Of a DNA stretch of 64,000 bases, positions 42,756-52,733 are shown in pieces. The notes beneath the pieces were generated by a model, which searched no databases, had not been told where the DNA came from, and worked only from the letters and a program-made list of their open reading frames with translations. Both the position numbers and the translations under genes were made by a program. This DNA is from Chitinimonas arctica (GTDB lineage Bacteria > Pseudomonadota > Gammaproteobacteria > Burkholderiales > Chitinimonadaceae): positions 2,480,001 through 2,544,000 of the forward strand of contig NZ_CP041730.1 of NCBI RefSeq assembly GCF_007431345.1, in the 5' to 3' direction. Numbering within the stretch: position 1 is the stretch's first letter; each line of letters begins with the position of its first letter.

Positions 42756-45700
42756 TCAGCGTGCCCTTGGGAGAGGCGGGAGTGGCGCGGGATTGCGCTT
42801 GATGGGCGCAGGCTCGCTGACAAATTTGCGACCGAAGAAGTGTACTGGCTTAATCACTTTTCTGTCGTCAACGTCTTTGCCACCAATGTTATCCAGTCCA
42901 ACATATTCGGTGTAGGCTTCGGTGGACTTGAATTTTTCTTTTTGTTCCTTAGTCAAGCCCTTGTTAAATTCCGCTTGCTTGTTCTCCAAATAGGTTACTA
43001 ATTTTTCCAGCTCTTCTTCCACCAATTCTTTTTCTGAAAAAACCCTTGAAACATCCCTCCCCATTAACGTCCCTATAAAAGTCAGTGATAGACTGTTACG
43101 CGGGGTCGAAGTTTTAAATTCGAGCAAGCGCATTAACCAGGTTATTTCGGTCTTTATAAAAGGCTGTATCGCGATGGCGTCGATCCCCATGTGCTCTGAT
43201 GCTTTATCGACCAAGGGATCGCGGATGGTATTTTTGTCGAACGAGGTTATTTTTTGAAAAACCAGCTCGTTATCCGGCAGTATCCTGGCAATTTCTGCAA
43301 GCTGCGTGATTATTTCCTTGAACTCTTTTTTCAGTATGTTTTTGTTACGCTTAGTAACCGGGGAGTCCACCAGTTCCGCCTTAAAGGATTGCACAGCATT
43401 TTTCAGGTTGCCTAGTTTGGTGATGCTATCCGCAGGAAGTTCGATGCCATCCATACGAAGGCTCTCGATATATTCAAGCAGTGTAAACATATAGCTTGCA
43501 TCTGCTTTTCTCGTAAAGTCGGTATCCCAATCCTTGGCGCCCATCATTGCTGACTTCAAACCATACCAAGTCAGATAACCTAATTCGGTGGCAGGATCAT
43601 TTAGCCGCGTAGTAAGCGAATCAAGTTTCTCTCGCAGATCTTTGGTACTGCCCGATGTGGTGATTTTGAATAGATCGGCCTCAAATGCCCTAATGGCTTC
43701 AATTTCTTTGGTTTTGGCCAGGAAAGTGACAAATTTGCCAGAGGGCTTGCGAGCCAGCTGCTCCTGGTAAGCAAGTTCTTTATCTTTAAAATTAGTAGCC
43801 ACTTTCTGCTTATCAGTAAGCCAGTCGTATTGTACTTTAGCTAATTCTCCTTGTAAGAGCGCTTCGCCCTCCGTGGTGACCTTTGAGCCGGGCATAGAGA
43901 CGGTCAGGATCAATTTCGCTATCTCTTTATCTTTCTGATCATCTTTCTGCTCGCGCTGAATTACGGCGCATTTTGCATCTGCAAACTCATTCGCGGCTGC
44001 TAGGGTTTTTAATCTTTGTGGATCCATCTTGTCGGCGATGAATCTGAAGAGATCTCTAACCAAATCAATCAGCGGCGTCAAGGTGTCTGTGGTATTCGGT
44101 CCCAATACGGCTAGTTTCATTAATTCCCCGATAAATTCAAATGCAAATTTTTCATTCTTTATCGACTCGTCCCAATTTTTTATACCCTTAATATAAATTA
44201 AAAATTTCTTTATTGCCTCTAGCTGAGTGCGCCATTCTACCGATTGCTGAGAGATTGATTCGGTATGGCCATGCAGGATTTTTTTATAGTTCCCTATTAT
44301 TTGGGGGATCTTTACCTGTGGATCTCTCAATCTTATATTTACAAATTGCATTAATGGTGTGTCATCGCCCCTGATATCCAGCAGCGCGGATTGTAAGTGT
44401 TTGGCACCCCATTTATCTGGCGAAATCAAACTTTGCCAAAAATCATTTATTACATTATTCTTCGTGTCCATTGTCATGCAGTCATATGCATACCGTATAT
44501 CGAAATACTCCTTTTCGTTTGTATAGCATGTCGGGTTGTCTTTTTTTGAATTGCCAGGGTTTCCCAGCGCTTCTTGATACTTTGCCTCCAGTATCTTGAA
44601 ATCGCTTTCGGGGATGTCCTTGCCGCAGGCTTGCAAAAAGACCCTCAAAAAGAGTTCTTCGCTCGCAGGGGCATGAATAATGCCACATTTGCCATCTGGA
44701 CTACTGCCCACCAAGTTCATACGTGGCAGTATTGTTTCTCGCATATCGAGAAAAAACCCATCACGAGTAACTTTATTCCCAGGGCCAGCAAGCTGTCCCG
44801 CGTCATTGAGTGCATTACACAAGGCAAAAAGGCTACGGTATAGCCCAGGCTTAGCCCTGGAGCGTATCTGTATAGCGGCTTCAGCATCTGTTGTTGGCAG
44901 ATTATCGGGGTCAATATAGGGTTGGAGCGGATTGTATATCTCTTCCGTCGTTTTTATAGCGGAAATTGCCGCCTTTTCTTTATTTTCAAAAGTGGGCTTT
45001 AACGTGGTTGATCTGTCAGCCGAAATGAATCTTCCGTTTCTATCCACCAGCAGGCCTCTCGCATTGGTTTCATTGCCTTCGCTATCATAGAAACGTATTT
45101 TTCGCGCGTCATTGTCCAAGATTCCCTTAGTCGATTCAACGTCGTGGTTGCCTGCACGTAGATGGATATTGAGTTTGTGTTTTTTAATTAGGTTAGTAAA
45201 AAAACAACTCGTTTTAAATTCATTGCCGCATCGGTCGCCAATTACATCGCCCACATAAAGCAACATTCTTTTCCTTTTGGGCTCTATATCTATTTCATCC
45301 TGTAATCCGATGCTTTTGATATGCATTTCAAGAAGGTCTTTCAGCTTATCTTGGCCCTGAATGCCATTGCCTAAGGCTGCTTTAATGGTTTTCCAAACAT
45401 CGGGGGGAAATTCCTCAATTACACCAAGCTGAACTAATTGATGAAGCGCCATGATCAAATTTCCATGCATATCACCAAATGCAACGCCAGCAGAATTTTT
45501 GTAGTTTAAAACCATCTCATCATTTCTTTTGGGCGGTTCATTCAGGTTTATGTCCATGAATGCCTCCTTGCCTGATATTGGATCTTTAAGGTAATCCAGG
45601 TGAGGCCTGATTGCCTGCAAGCTGGTGTTGCCCATGGTAAATGGGCTTCCATTGTGGTCCATTAGGCATAGGGATTGTTCTCCAGCGGAGAATGAAATAT

Positions 45701-46184
45701 TGCTTAAAGCGTAATTGTCGAAAGCAATGAGACTGCCATTGCAAAAAAAAGACCTGATGATTTTTTTTGTTTGTTCGATATCCAGATATCCTGTCATTTT
45801 TATGCAGGCCGGATTGTCGCACGCTGCCAAATAAGCCAATAGCTTATTGCCGGAGGCCGATAAGCGAGCATGCTGGAAGGGGAGCAGATCCAGAAGGCAA
45901 TGATAGAATTTTTTTTCATATTTAATCGAGGCTCGAATATTACTGACCAAGGCGTTAAGCGCTTGATTTTCGTTCATCGCCTTTTTCATAGGCTCGGGTA
46001 ATAGGTCCGTATCCACAGGGCAAAAAATCAAATTGATTAATTCCTTGGGGGTAATGTCGTACTCCTTCAGAATGGTGCTTGCCGCCTGGAAAGCGGATTC
46101 AAAATGATTTACCTTGCTTTTGCACTCGATCTGCGTTCTGGGGCCAAGGCCATGAAATGGCAATAGATAATTAACCGTGCCCAT
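42756..46184 (-). CDS. Giant protein with PPP-type metallophosphatase domain, candidate effector
   Basis: A 1142-residue protein with no signal peptide or membrane helix. The metallophosphoesterase motifs appear in the right order and spacing: GDMHG (residues 237-241), VGDVIGDRCGN (311-321), AGNHD (344-348), IIHAP (502-506) and LHGHTE (637-642). This matches PPP/calcineurin-type phosphatases and recalls the Legionella effectors WipA and WipB. A region of about 230 residues precedes the catalytic domain. A helical tail of about 500 residues follows and ends with a Pro-rich stretch (PAPIKRNPAPLPPLPR). The gene is AT-rich compared with its neighbours, suggesting transfer. ATG46184 was chosen because GGAAGGA lies nine bases upstream; the frame is open to 46253. 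Effector status is inference. Confidence 0.8.
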   Translation of the reverse strand: MGTVNYLLPFHGLGPRTQIECKSKVNHFESAFQAASTILKEYDITPKELINLIFCPVDTDLLPEPMKKAMNENQALNALVSNIRASIKYEKKFYHCLLDLLPFQHARLSASGNKLLAYLAACDNPACIKMTGYLDIEQTKKIIRSFFCNGSLIAFDNYALSNISFSAGEQSLCLMDHNGSPFTMGNTSLQAIRPHLDYLKDPISGKEAFMDINLNEPPKRNDEMVLNYKNSAGVAFGDMHGNLIMALHQLVQLGVIEEFPPDVWKTIKAALGNGIQGQDKLKDLLEMHIKSIGLQDEIDIEPKRKRMLLYVGDVIGDRCGNEFKTSCFFTNLIKKHKLNIHLRAGNHDVESTKGILDNDARKIRFYDSEGNETNARGLLVDRNGRFISADRSTTLKPTFENKEKAAISAIKTTEEIYNPLQPYIDPDNLPTTDAEAAIQIRSRAKPGLYRSLFALCNALNDAGQLAGPGNKVTRDGFFLDMRETILPRMNLVGSSPDGKCGIIHAPASEELFLRVFLQACGKDIPESDFKILEAKYQEALGNPGNSKKDNPTCYTNEKEYFDIRYAYDCMTMDTKNNVINDFWQSLISPDKWGAKHLQSALLDIRGDDTPLMQFVNIRLRDPQVKIPQIIGNYKKILHGHTESISQQSVEWRTQLEAIKKFLIYIKGIKNWDESIKNEKFAFEFIGELMKLAVLGPNTTDTLTPLIDLVRDLFRFIADKMDPQRLKTLAAANEFADAKCAVIQREQKDDQKDKEIAKLILTVSMPGSKVTTEGEALLQGELAKVQYDWLTDKQKVATNFKDKELAYQEQLARKPSGKFVTFLAKTKEIEAIRAFEADLFKITTSGSTKDLREKLDSLTTRLNDPATELGYLTWYGLKSAMMGAKDWDTDFTRKADASYMFTLLEYIESLRMDGIELPADSITKLGNLKNAVQSFKAELVDSPVTKRNKNILKKEFKEIITQLAEIARILPDNELVFQKITSFDKNTIRDPLVDKASEHMGIDAIAIQPFIKTEITWLMRLLEFKTSTPRNSLSLTFIGTLMGRDVSRVFSEKELVEEELEKLVTYLENKQAEFNKGLTKEQKEKFKSTEAYTEYVGLDNIGGKDVDDRKVIKPVHFFGRKFVSEPAPIKRNPAPLPPLPRAR

Positions 46185-46462
46185 ATTATTCTGTCCTTCC
46201 AAAGCGGAAATATGTAAATACCAAATTTTTTGAATTATACCGAGCAGCACCATTGCGAACTTTCAAAAAAACAATAACTTAACGCTTTTTTACTGCTATA
46301 TCGCGCCAAACCCCATAGCTGCCACCTGGTAAACGGAAAGGCCGGTTTTTTCCTTCCTGAACGGCTATAGCACCCATGGCTTCCAACTCATCGCCAATGG
46401 CTACTTGTCGCCTCGACAGCCGACAGGCAGCATGGCGAGGTCGCGCTAACCGAGCCCCCTCC

Positions 46463-47611
46463 ATGCCCATCCAGTCCAAGTTCCCCGACCTCGGCCTCAC
46501 CATCTTCAGCCGCATGAGCGCCCTGGCCGCCGAAACAGGCGCCATCAACCTCTCCCAGGGTTTCCCCGATTTCGCCTGCGATGCCAGCCTGCTGGAAGGC
46601 GTGACGGCGGCCATGCGGGAGGGACATAACCAGTACGCTCCCATGCCGGGCCTGCCGGCATTGCGGCAGGCCATCGCGGCCAAGATGGCTGCCGCCGGCG
46701 GTCTGGAAGTGGATGCGGATCATGAGATCACCGTCTGCGCCGGCGCCACCCAAGCGCTCTATACCGCGATCGCAACGGTGCTGCGGAGTGGCGACGAGGC
46801 CATCATTCTGGAGCCGGCTTACGATAGCTATGCGCCGGCCATCGTGGCGCAGGGCGCCGTGCCGGTACGCATCAGCCTGGCGGCGCCGGATTTCGCCGTC
46901 GATTGGGCGGCCGTGGCGGCTGCCGTCAGCGGGCGGACGCGGCTGATCATCGTCAACAATCCCAACAATCCGGCCACCAGTGTTTTTTCCCAAGCCGATC
47001 TGGCCGCCCTGGCGGAGATCGCCGAGCGGCACGATCTGCTGGTACTAAGCGACGAAGTCTATGAGCACCTGGTGTTCGATGGCCGCCGGCACGCCAGCGT
47101 ATTGAGCCATCCACAATTGCGGACACGCAGCTTCGCGGTGTACTCGTTCGGCAAGACTTTCCATGCCACCGGCTGGAAGGTGGGTTATTGCGTGGCGGCA
47201 CCGGCCTTGACGGCGGAGTTCCGCAAGCTGCACCAGTACCTGGTGTTCTCGGTTTCCACGCCCATGCAACACGCCCTGGCGGCGCATCTGCGCCAAGCCG
47301 GGCATTGGCAAGGTTTGGCGGCGTTCTATCAGGCCAAGCGCGATCGGCTGGCGATGGGTTTGCGGGCGGCAGGCTTCGAGCTTTTGCCTAGCGCGGCTAC
47401 TTATTTTCAGCTGGCGGACTATTCAAGAATACGGCCCGATTTGGGCGAGCTGGCATTCGCCGAGTGGCTGACCCGCGAGCATGGCGTGGCAAGCATCCCG
47501 GTTTCGGCCTTCTATGCGGATGGCCGAAACAATAAGCTGGTACGTTTCTGCTTCGCCAAGAAGGCAGAAACGCTGGATGCTGCAATTGAACGGCTTGGAC
47601 GTTTAACCTAG
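46463..47611 (+). CDS. ybdL: Methionine aminotransferase (YbdL-type), fold type I PLP enzyme
   Basis: The 382-residue protein begins IQSKFPDLGLTIFSRMSALA and INLSQGFPDF, typical of YbdL/kynurenine-aminotransferase-like enzymes. It has the VNNPNNPATS motif and the PLP-binding Lys in YSFGKTFHATGWKVGY, with FCFAKKAETLD near the end. It transaminates methionine and aromatic or other amino acids with 2-oxoacids. ATG46463 was preferred to the in-frame ATG46376, whose extra 29 residues are not family-like. It is separated from the AT-rich island by about 280 bases. Confidence 0.92.
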   Translation: MPIQSKFPDLGLTIFSRMSALAAETGAINLSQGFPDFACDASLLEGVTAAMREGHNQYAPMPGLPALRQAIAAKMAAAGGLEVDADHEITVCAGATQALYTAIATVLRSGDEAIILEPAYDSYAPAIVAQGAVPVRISLAAPDFAVDWAAVAAAVSGRTRLIIVNNPNNPATSVFSQADLAALAEIAERHDLLVLSDEVYEHLVFDGRRHASVLSHPQLRTRSFAVYSFGKTFHATGWKVGYCVAAPALTAEFRKLHQYLVFSVSTPMQHALAAHLRQAGHWQGLAAFYQAKRDRLAMGLRAAGFELLPSAATYFQLADYSRIRPDLGELAFAEWLTREHGVASIPVSAFYADGRNNKLVRFCFAKKAETLDAAIERLGRLT

Positions 47612-47619
47612 AGCGGGGA

Positions 47620-47634
47620 GGGGGAGACTCCCCC
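47620..47634. other. G/C hairpin after the aminotransferase gene
   Basis: GGGGG and CCCCC flank a five-base loop nine bases after the stop codon. There is no T-tract. It is a weak candidate for transcript end or mRNA stabiliser. Confidence 0.35.
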
Positions 47635-47704
47635 GCCGGCGGGCGAGGGAGTAGGCGCTATTCGGCAACAACACTCGGGACTGCTGCCGCCCGAGCCCGT
47701 CCTG

Positions 47705-50029
47705 CTAAGGCAAGGTCAGCGTCAGGATGGCATTGCCGCTGGTGACGGCGAAGCGCTGGCCGCCAAGGAAGCGGATATTGGTCGGATTGTCCAGGCTGCC
47801 CGGCAAGGCGCCCAGCACCGTACCGCGCTTTTTGTTACCGGCGACGGTGGTGACTACGCCGGCTTGGGTAACCTTGCGGATCAGGTTGTTGCCGCTATCC
47901 GCCACGTACAGGTTGCCCGCTGCGTCGATGGTCAGGCCGGTCGGCTTGTTGAACTGGGCCTGCGTGCCGGTGCCGTCGCTGCTGCCTACGATCCCGCCGC
48001 CGATACCGCGGGCCTGGCCGGCCAAGGTGCTGACGACGCCGCTGGGGCTAAGCTTGCGGATGGTGGCATTGTGGCTGTCGGCGATATAGATATTGCCGGC
48101 TGCATCGCTGACCATGCCGCGCGGCTCCATGAAGCGAGCCTGCGAACCGATACCATCGGCACTGCCTTTTTCCCATCGCGTACCGGCCACGGTGCTGACC
48201 ACGGCGTCCGGCGTGATCTTGCGGATCGTCGCGCTGAAATGCGAGTCGATCTTGATGAAGTCCGTATCGGCGACGTAGAGATTGCCGGCTGGGTCGATGC
48301 CGATGCCGTAGGGCTTGTCGAAACCTGCCGCGCTACCCTTGCCATCGAGTACCTCATGCTGGCCGGCTTGGCCCGCAAATGTACTGACCATGCCGCTCGG
48401 CGTGATCTTGCGGATGGTGTAGTTATCGGTATCGGCGATATACAGATTGCCGGCTGCATCGATGGCCAGGTCGTTCGGCCGGTTGAAGCGTGCGGCCGTG
48501 CCTTGGCCGTCGGCGGTGCCGGTCTGGCCGGCTTGGCCGGCTACGGTCGTGACGGTACCGGTGGGGCTGATTTTGCGGATGACGGAATTGGCGGTATCGG
48601 CGACATAGAGATTGCCGGCGGTATCGCTGGTCAAACCGTGCTGTTCGTTGAACGAAGCGGTGGCGCCGTTGCCGTCCACGCTGCCCCGGATGCCGGCCAG
48701 GCCGGCTACCGTGCTCACCTGGCCTTGCGGGCTGATCTTGCGCAGCAAGCCATTGACGCTGTCGGCGACATAGAGATTGCCGGTTGCATCGCTGGCCAAG
48801 CCACGTGGCCGATTGAAGCGGGCCACCGCAAGCGCGCCGTCGGCGCTACCGGCCTGGTCCGCACCGGCAAAGATGCTGATCGCACCGGCCGGGCTGATCC
48901 GGCGGATGACATTCCGCTCGTAATCGGTCAGATAGAAATTACCGTCTGCGTCGATGGCCAGTTTGGGCGGAAGGAGTTGGCCGCCGCTACCGATTGCATT
49001 GGCCACCGTGCTGACCGCGCCGGCCGCGGAGATTTTGCGTATGGTATCGCGGTCTTCAACAAACAGATTGCCCTGCTTGTCCAGCGCCAGCGAGGCGGGA
49101 GATTCGAAACGCGCGGCGGGACCGGTTCCGTCGTTGCTCCCCTTGACGCCCGATTGTCCGGCTAGCGTGCTGACCACGCCCCCGCGCGTGATCTTGCGGA
49201 TGGTGTATTTGTCGCTATCGCTAACGTACACATTGCCGGCAGCATCGACGGCCAAGCCTGTCGGGCTCGCGAAGCGTGCCTCGGCACCGGTACCGTCCGC
49301 ATCGCCCTTCTCGCCGAGCTTGCCGGCCAGGGTGCTGACCACGCCTTGCGGCGTGATCTTGCGGATGACTTCCTTGTCGGCCAAATAGACATTGCCGTCT
49401 GCATCGGCGGCGAGCTGGCTGAAATAGGAGAAACGGGCGGCGGGACCGGTTCCATCGGTATCGCCCCATTGGCCGCTTGTGCCGGCCAGGGTACTGACCA
49501 CGCCGGCGGCGCTGATCTTGCGGAGGGTATGGCTGACGTCATCGCCGATGTAGATATTGCCGGCGGCATCTACCGCAACCGCTTCCGGTTGCATGAAGCG
49601 TGCCGCTGCGGCTTGGCCGTCGAGATCGCCCAAGCCGCCGATATTGCCGGCCAGCAGTGCAATGGCGGACGGATGCAGCTTGATGACGAGCTGAGCCGGA
49701 CTGCCGCCGTTGACGCTGGCGCTGATGGTGACGCTTTCATCCGCAGCGACGGTGGCCGGCGGTGTGTACTGCACGCTGCTACCGGTGGTGGCGCTGAGGC
49801 TGCCGGGGCCGGTCAGGGTCCAACTGACGGTGCCGGCTTGGCCGGTCGCGGTCAGGGTGATGGGGCTGGCGCTGGCGCCGACGACGACTTCGGAAGCGGA
49901 CGCAGCCAGCGTCATATTGCCGCTTTGGTTTTCGGTGCCGCCACCGCCGCATGCACCGAGCATCAGCAGGCAGGAGAGCGACAGACCCAATGCAATTCGG
50001 TTGAGCTTGGCATGTTGTGGATAAGACAA
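47705..50029 (-). CDS. NHL-repeat lipoprotein, paralogue 1
   Basis: The 774-residue protein has a lipoprotein signal (LSLSCLLMLGAC) and a Gly-rich tether. A bacterial Ig-like domain follows (VSWTLTGPGSLSATTGSS). Eleven NHL beta-propeller repeats of about 55 residues come next, each with a DAAGNIYIAD-type strand and an IRKISPTG...TLAG loop. Two six-bladed-type propellers are plausible. It starts with TTG50029 behind GAGGAAA; no ATG gives a complete signal peptide. It is close to 60% identical by eye to the next gene and arose by tandem duplication. Likely role is ligand or polysaccharide binding at the outer membrane; substrate unknown. Confidence 0.9.
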   Translation of the reverse strand: MSYPQHAKLNRIALGLSLSCLLMLGACGGGGTENQSGNMTLAASASEVVVGASASPITLTATGQAGTVSWTLTGPGSLSATTGSSVQYTPPATVAADESVTISASVNGGSPAQLVIKLHPSAIALLAGNIGGLGDLDGQAAAARFMQPEAVAVDAAGNIYIGDDVSHTLRKISAAGVVSTLAGTSGQWGDTDGTGPAARFSYFSQLAADADGNVYLADKEVIRKITPQGVVSTLAGKLGEKGDADGTGAEARFASPTGLAVDAAGNVYVSDSDKYTIRKITRGGVVSTLAGQSGVKGSNDGTGPAARFESPASLALDKQGNLFVEDRDTIRKISAAGAVSTVANAIGSGGQLLPPKLAIDADGNFYLTDYERNVIRRISPAGAISIFAGADQAGSADGALAVARFNRPRGLASDATGNLYVADSVNGLLRKISPQGQVSTVAGLAGIRGSVDGNGATASFNEQHGLTSDTAGNLYVADTANSVIRKISPTGTVTTVAGQAGQTGTADGQGTAARFNRPNDLAIDAAGNLYIADTDNYTIRKITPSGMVSTFAGQAGQHEVLDGKGSAAGFDKPYGIGIDPAGNLYVADTDFIKIDSHFSATIRKITPDAVVSTVAGTRWEKGSADGIGSQARFMEPRGMVSDAAGNIYIADSHNATIRKLSPSGVVSTLAGQARGIGGGIVGSSDGTGTQAQFNKPTGLTIDAAGNLYVADSGNNLIRKVTQAGVVTTVAGNKKRGTVLGALPGSLDNPTNIRFLGGQRFAVTSGNAILTLTLP

Positions 50030-50216
50030 GAGCGTTTCCTCGGGTATGACGAAAGCAGGCGCGAGCCTTAGCCGGTCGGCGCTTGGCTTTCGGATTATTT
50101 AATTTGGATTGGAAATGCGGGCTGCGATGGAGCGGCAGCGGTAATGCGCCGGCACGATACGCTAGTTTCCAGGCGGCTTGTGGCGCTAAACGGCCGTTTG
50201 TGAATTATTATCATTG

Positions 50217-50246
50217 GGCCCGGACCGGCTTTAAACCGGCCCGGGC
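50217..50246. other. Hairpin in the region between the two NHL genes
   Basis: GCCCGG at 50218-50223 and CCGGGC at 50240-50245 bracket inner CCGG pairs and an AT-rich loop. It lies 41 bases downstream of the end of paralogue 2 on the minus strand, so it is a candidate 3' end for that gene. No T-run. The rest of 50030-50286 holds nothing else recognisable. Confidence 0.45.
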
Positions 50247-50286
50247 GGGACGAAGCTCCTTGCGAGCAGCGCCCAAGTTTTCGCTA

Positions 50287-52659
50287 CTAAGGCAAGGTCA
50301 GCGTGAGGATGGCGTTGCCGCTGCTGACGGCAAAGCGGTTACCGCCGAGATGGCGGATATCGACCGGGCTGTCCAGTCCACCCGGCAAGCTGCCCAGGCT
50401 GATGCCGCGCTGCAATTGCAACTGATCGCCGGCGACCGTGGTCACCGTACCGTCCAGGCCAACCTTGCGGATCAGGTGATTGCCGGTGTCGGCCACGTAG
50501 ATAAAGCCATCCGCGCCGACGGTCAGGCCGGTGGGATTGTTGAACTGGGCCAGCGCACCGATGCCGTTCCTGCTGCCGCTATTTCCGGCACTGCCGGCCA
50601 GGGTGCTGACGATGCCCGCAGGGGTGATCCGCCGGATGGTGGCGTTGGCGCTGTCGGCCACATAGATATTGCCGGCTTCGTCGCTGGCCAAGCCGCGTGG
50701 CTCATTGAAACTGGCGGTGGCGCCCAAGCCGTCGGCGCCGCCCAGTACGCCGCTGCCTGCCATGGTAGTGACACGGCCTACCGGCGTGATCTTGCGGATG
50801 ACCGCGCTATAGCGAGGCGTGTTCTTGTCCAGCAGGGTATCGCTGATATAGACATTGCCGGCGGGATCGGTCGTGACCCCCTGTGGTAGATAGAAGCGGG
50901 CTTCGTCCCCCACGCCATCCACATGGCCGGACTGTCCGGCTACACCTGCAAAGGTACTGACTTGGCCGTTCGGGCTGATCTTGCGCACCGTGCTGTTGGC
51001 GGTATCGGCTACGTAAAGATTGCCGCTGCCATCGATGGCAACACTCTGCGAGGCATAGAAACGCGCTTCGCCGGCCATGCCATCGGCGCTGCCATTGACG
51101 CCGGCGGTGCCGGCCAGGGTCGTGACGACGCCGGTCGAACTGATCTTGCGGATGGTCGAGTTGGCGGTATCGGCGACATAGACATTGCCGGCGGCGTCGC
51201 TGGCCAGGCCGTGCTGGCCATTGAACTGTGCCGCAGCACCGACGGCATCGATGCTGCCACGCACGCCGGCGGTGCCGGCCACGGTATCGACCAGTCCCTG
51301 TGGCGTGATACGGCGCAAGGTGTTGTTGCCGCTGTCGGCAACATAGACATTACCAGCCGCATCGTTGGCCAGGCCCAGCGGCAGGTGGAAGCGCGCGCCG
51401 TTCGTCAGGCCGTCGGCGCTGCCGGATTGCCCCGCCGCGCCGGCGAGCGTGCTGACCACGCCGGCCGGATTGATCTTGCGGATGGTGGCGTTGAAGGTGT
51501 CCGCCACATAGATGTTGCCGTTGGCATCGGCGCTCAGGCCGCGCGGATCGTAGAAGCGGGCGGCCGTGCCGGTGCCATCGGCATTGCCGGGCGCGCCGGC
51601 CGTGCCCGCCAGGGTATCGACCTGGCCGGCGGGTGTGATCTTGCGGACCAGATGGTTGGCATCGGCCACATAGAGGTTGCCGTCCTTGCCGAGGGCCAGG
51701 CCCTGCGGCGTATCGAAGCGGGCAGCCGTGCCGAAGCCGTCATTGCTGCCGCGTGCGCCGGCCTGGCCGGCCAGGGTACGGACCAGGCCGCCGCTATTGA
51801 TCAGCCGCAGGGCGTGATTGGCGCTGTCGCTGACATAGAGATTGGCAGCGCCATCGACCACGAGGCCGGTCGGCCGGAAAAATCGTGCTTCGGCGCCGGA
51901 GCCGTCCACCGCGCCGGCACTGCCGGCCAGGCCGGCCACGGTGCTGACCACGCCGGTCGCGCTGACCATGCGGATGGTATGGTTGCCGCTATCGGCCACG
52001 TAGAGATTGCCGCTGCTATCCAGGGCAAGGCCTTGCGGTTCGTAGAAACGCGCCGTGGCGCCGCTGCCGTCCACGCTGCCGGGCTTGCCGGCCGCGCCGG
52101 CCAAGGTGCTGACCTCGCCGGTCGGACTGATCTTGCGGATGGTGTGATTGGCGGTATCGGCCATATAGCTGTTGCCCGCGCTATCCAGCACCACCGCCGA
52201 GGGGCCATAGAAACGTGCCGCGGTTGCCAGTTTGCTGTCCAGGTTGCCGGCGCCGCCGAGATTGCCGGCCAGCAAGGCCAGCGGTGCGGCTGGGTGGAGC
52301 TTGATAGTGACTTGGGCCGGGCTGCCGCCGTTGCGGCTGGCGCTGATCATGGCGCTGTCCTCATTGGGAATACTGGCGGGCGGCGTGTATTGCACGCTGC
52401 TGCCGGTGGTGGCGCTGAGGCTGCCCGGGCCGGCCAGGGACCAGCTGATGGTGTCGCTTGGCAGTTGCCCGCTGACGGTCAGTTTGACCGGCGTGGCGAG
52501 GCCGGCATACACCTCGGTGGCGGAGGCAGTGAGTACCATGTCGCCCGACTGGTTTTCCGGGTCCTGTCGCTTGCAGGCAGCCAGCATGGCCATACAGCAG
52601 AGCATAAGGCCCAGCAGGGTACGGACAAGCGTTGAATGGAATGCTTGGGGTTGGGGCAC
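50287..52659 (-). CDS. NHL-repeat lipoprotein, paralogue 2
   Basis: The 790-residue product has the same order as its neighbour: lipoprotein signal (LGLMLCCMAMLAAC), Ig-like domain (ISWSLAGPGSLSATTGSS) and eleven NHL repeats ending in TLAG or TVAG. The start is GTG52659, six bases after AGGAGGT. Differences from paralogue 1 are spread along the repeats, so the duplication is not recent. Exported and membrane-tethered. Confidence 0.9.
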   Translation of the reverse strand: MPQPQAFHSTLVRTLLGLMLCCMAMLAACKRQDPENQSGDMVLTASATEVYAGLATPVKLTVSGQLPSDTISWSLAGPGSLSATTGSSVQYTPPASIPNEDSAMISASRNGGSPAQVTIKLHPAAPLALLAGNLGGAGNLDSKLATAARFYGPSAVVLDSAGNSYMADTANHTIRKISPTGEVSTLAGAAGKPGSVDGSGATARFYEPQGLALDSSGNLYVADSGNHTIRMVSATGVVSTVAGLAGSAGAVDGSGAEARFFRPTGLVVDGAANLYVSDSANHALRLINSGGLVRTLAGQAGARGSNDGFGTAARFDTPQGLALGKDGNLYVADANHLVRKITPAGQVDTLAGTAGAPGNADGTGTAARFYDPRGLSADANGNIYVADTFNATIRKINPAGVVSTLAGAAGQSGSADGLTNGARFHLPLGLANDAAGNVYVADSGNNTLRRITPQGLVDTVAGTAGVRGSIDAVGAAAQFNGQHGLASDAAGNVYVADTANSTIRKISSTGVVTTLAGTAGVNGSADGMAGEARFYASQSVAIDGSGNLYVADTANSTVRKISPNGQVSTFAGVAGQSGHVDGVGDEARFYLPQGVTTDPAGNVYISDTLLDKNTPRYSAVIRKITPVGRVTTMAGSGVLGGADGLGATASFNEPRGLASDEAGNIYVADSANATIRRITPAGIVSTLAGSAGNSGSRNGIGALAQFNNPTGLTVGADGFIYVADTGNHLIRKVGLDGTVTTVAGDQLQLQRGISLGSLPGGLDSPVDIRHLGGNRFAVSSGNAILTLTLP

Positions 52660-52733
52660 GACTGACCTCCTGAATTTTTAATAGGGGCGGCAGGCCGGCG
52701 AGGGTCTGCGCTCGCGCTTTAGAGCGAGCGCGG

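Noticed and set aside
47611..47665. Third copy of the dispersed repeat
   Set aside because: The reverse complement shares CCTACTCCC and a TCGCCC stretch with the repeat, but lacks both hairpins and the conserved right end, so the match may be chance in GC-rich DNA.
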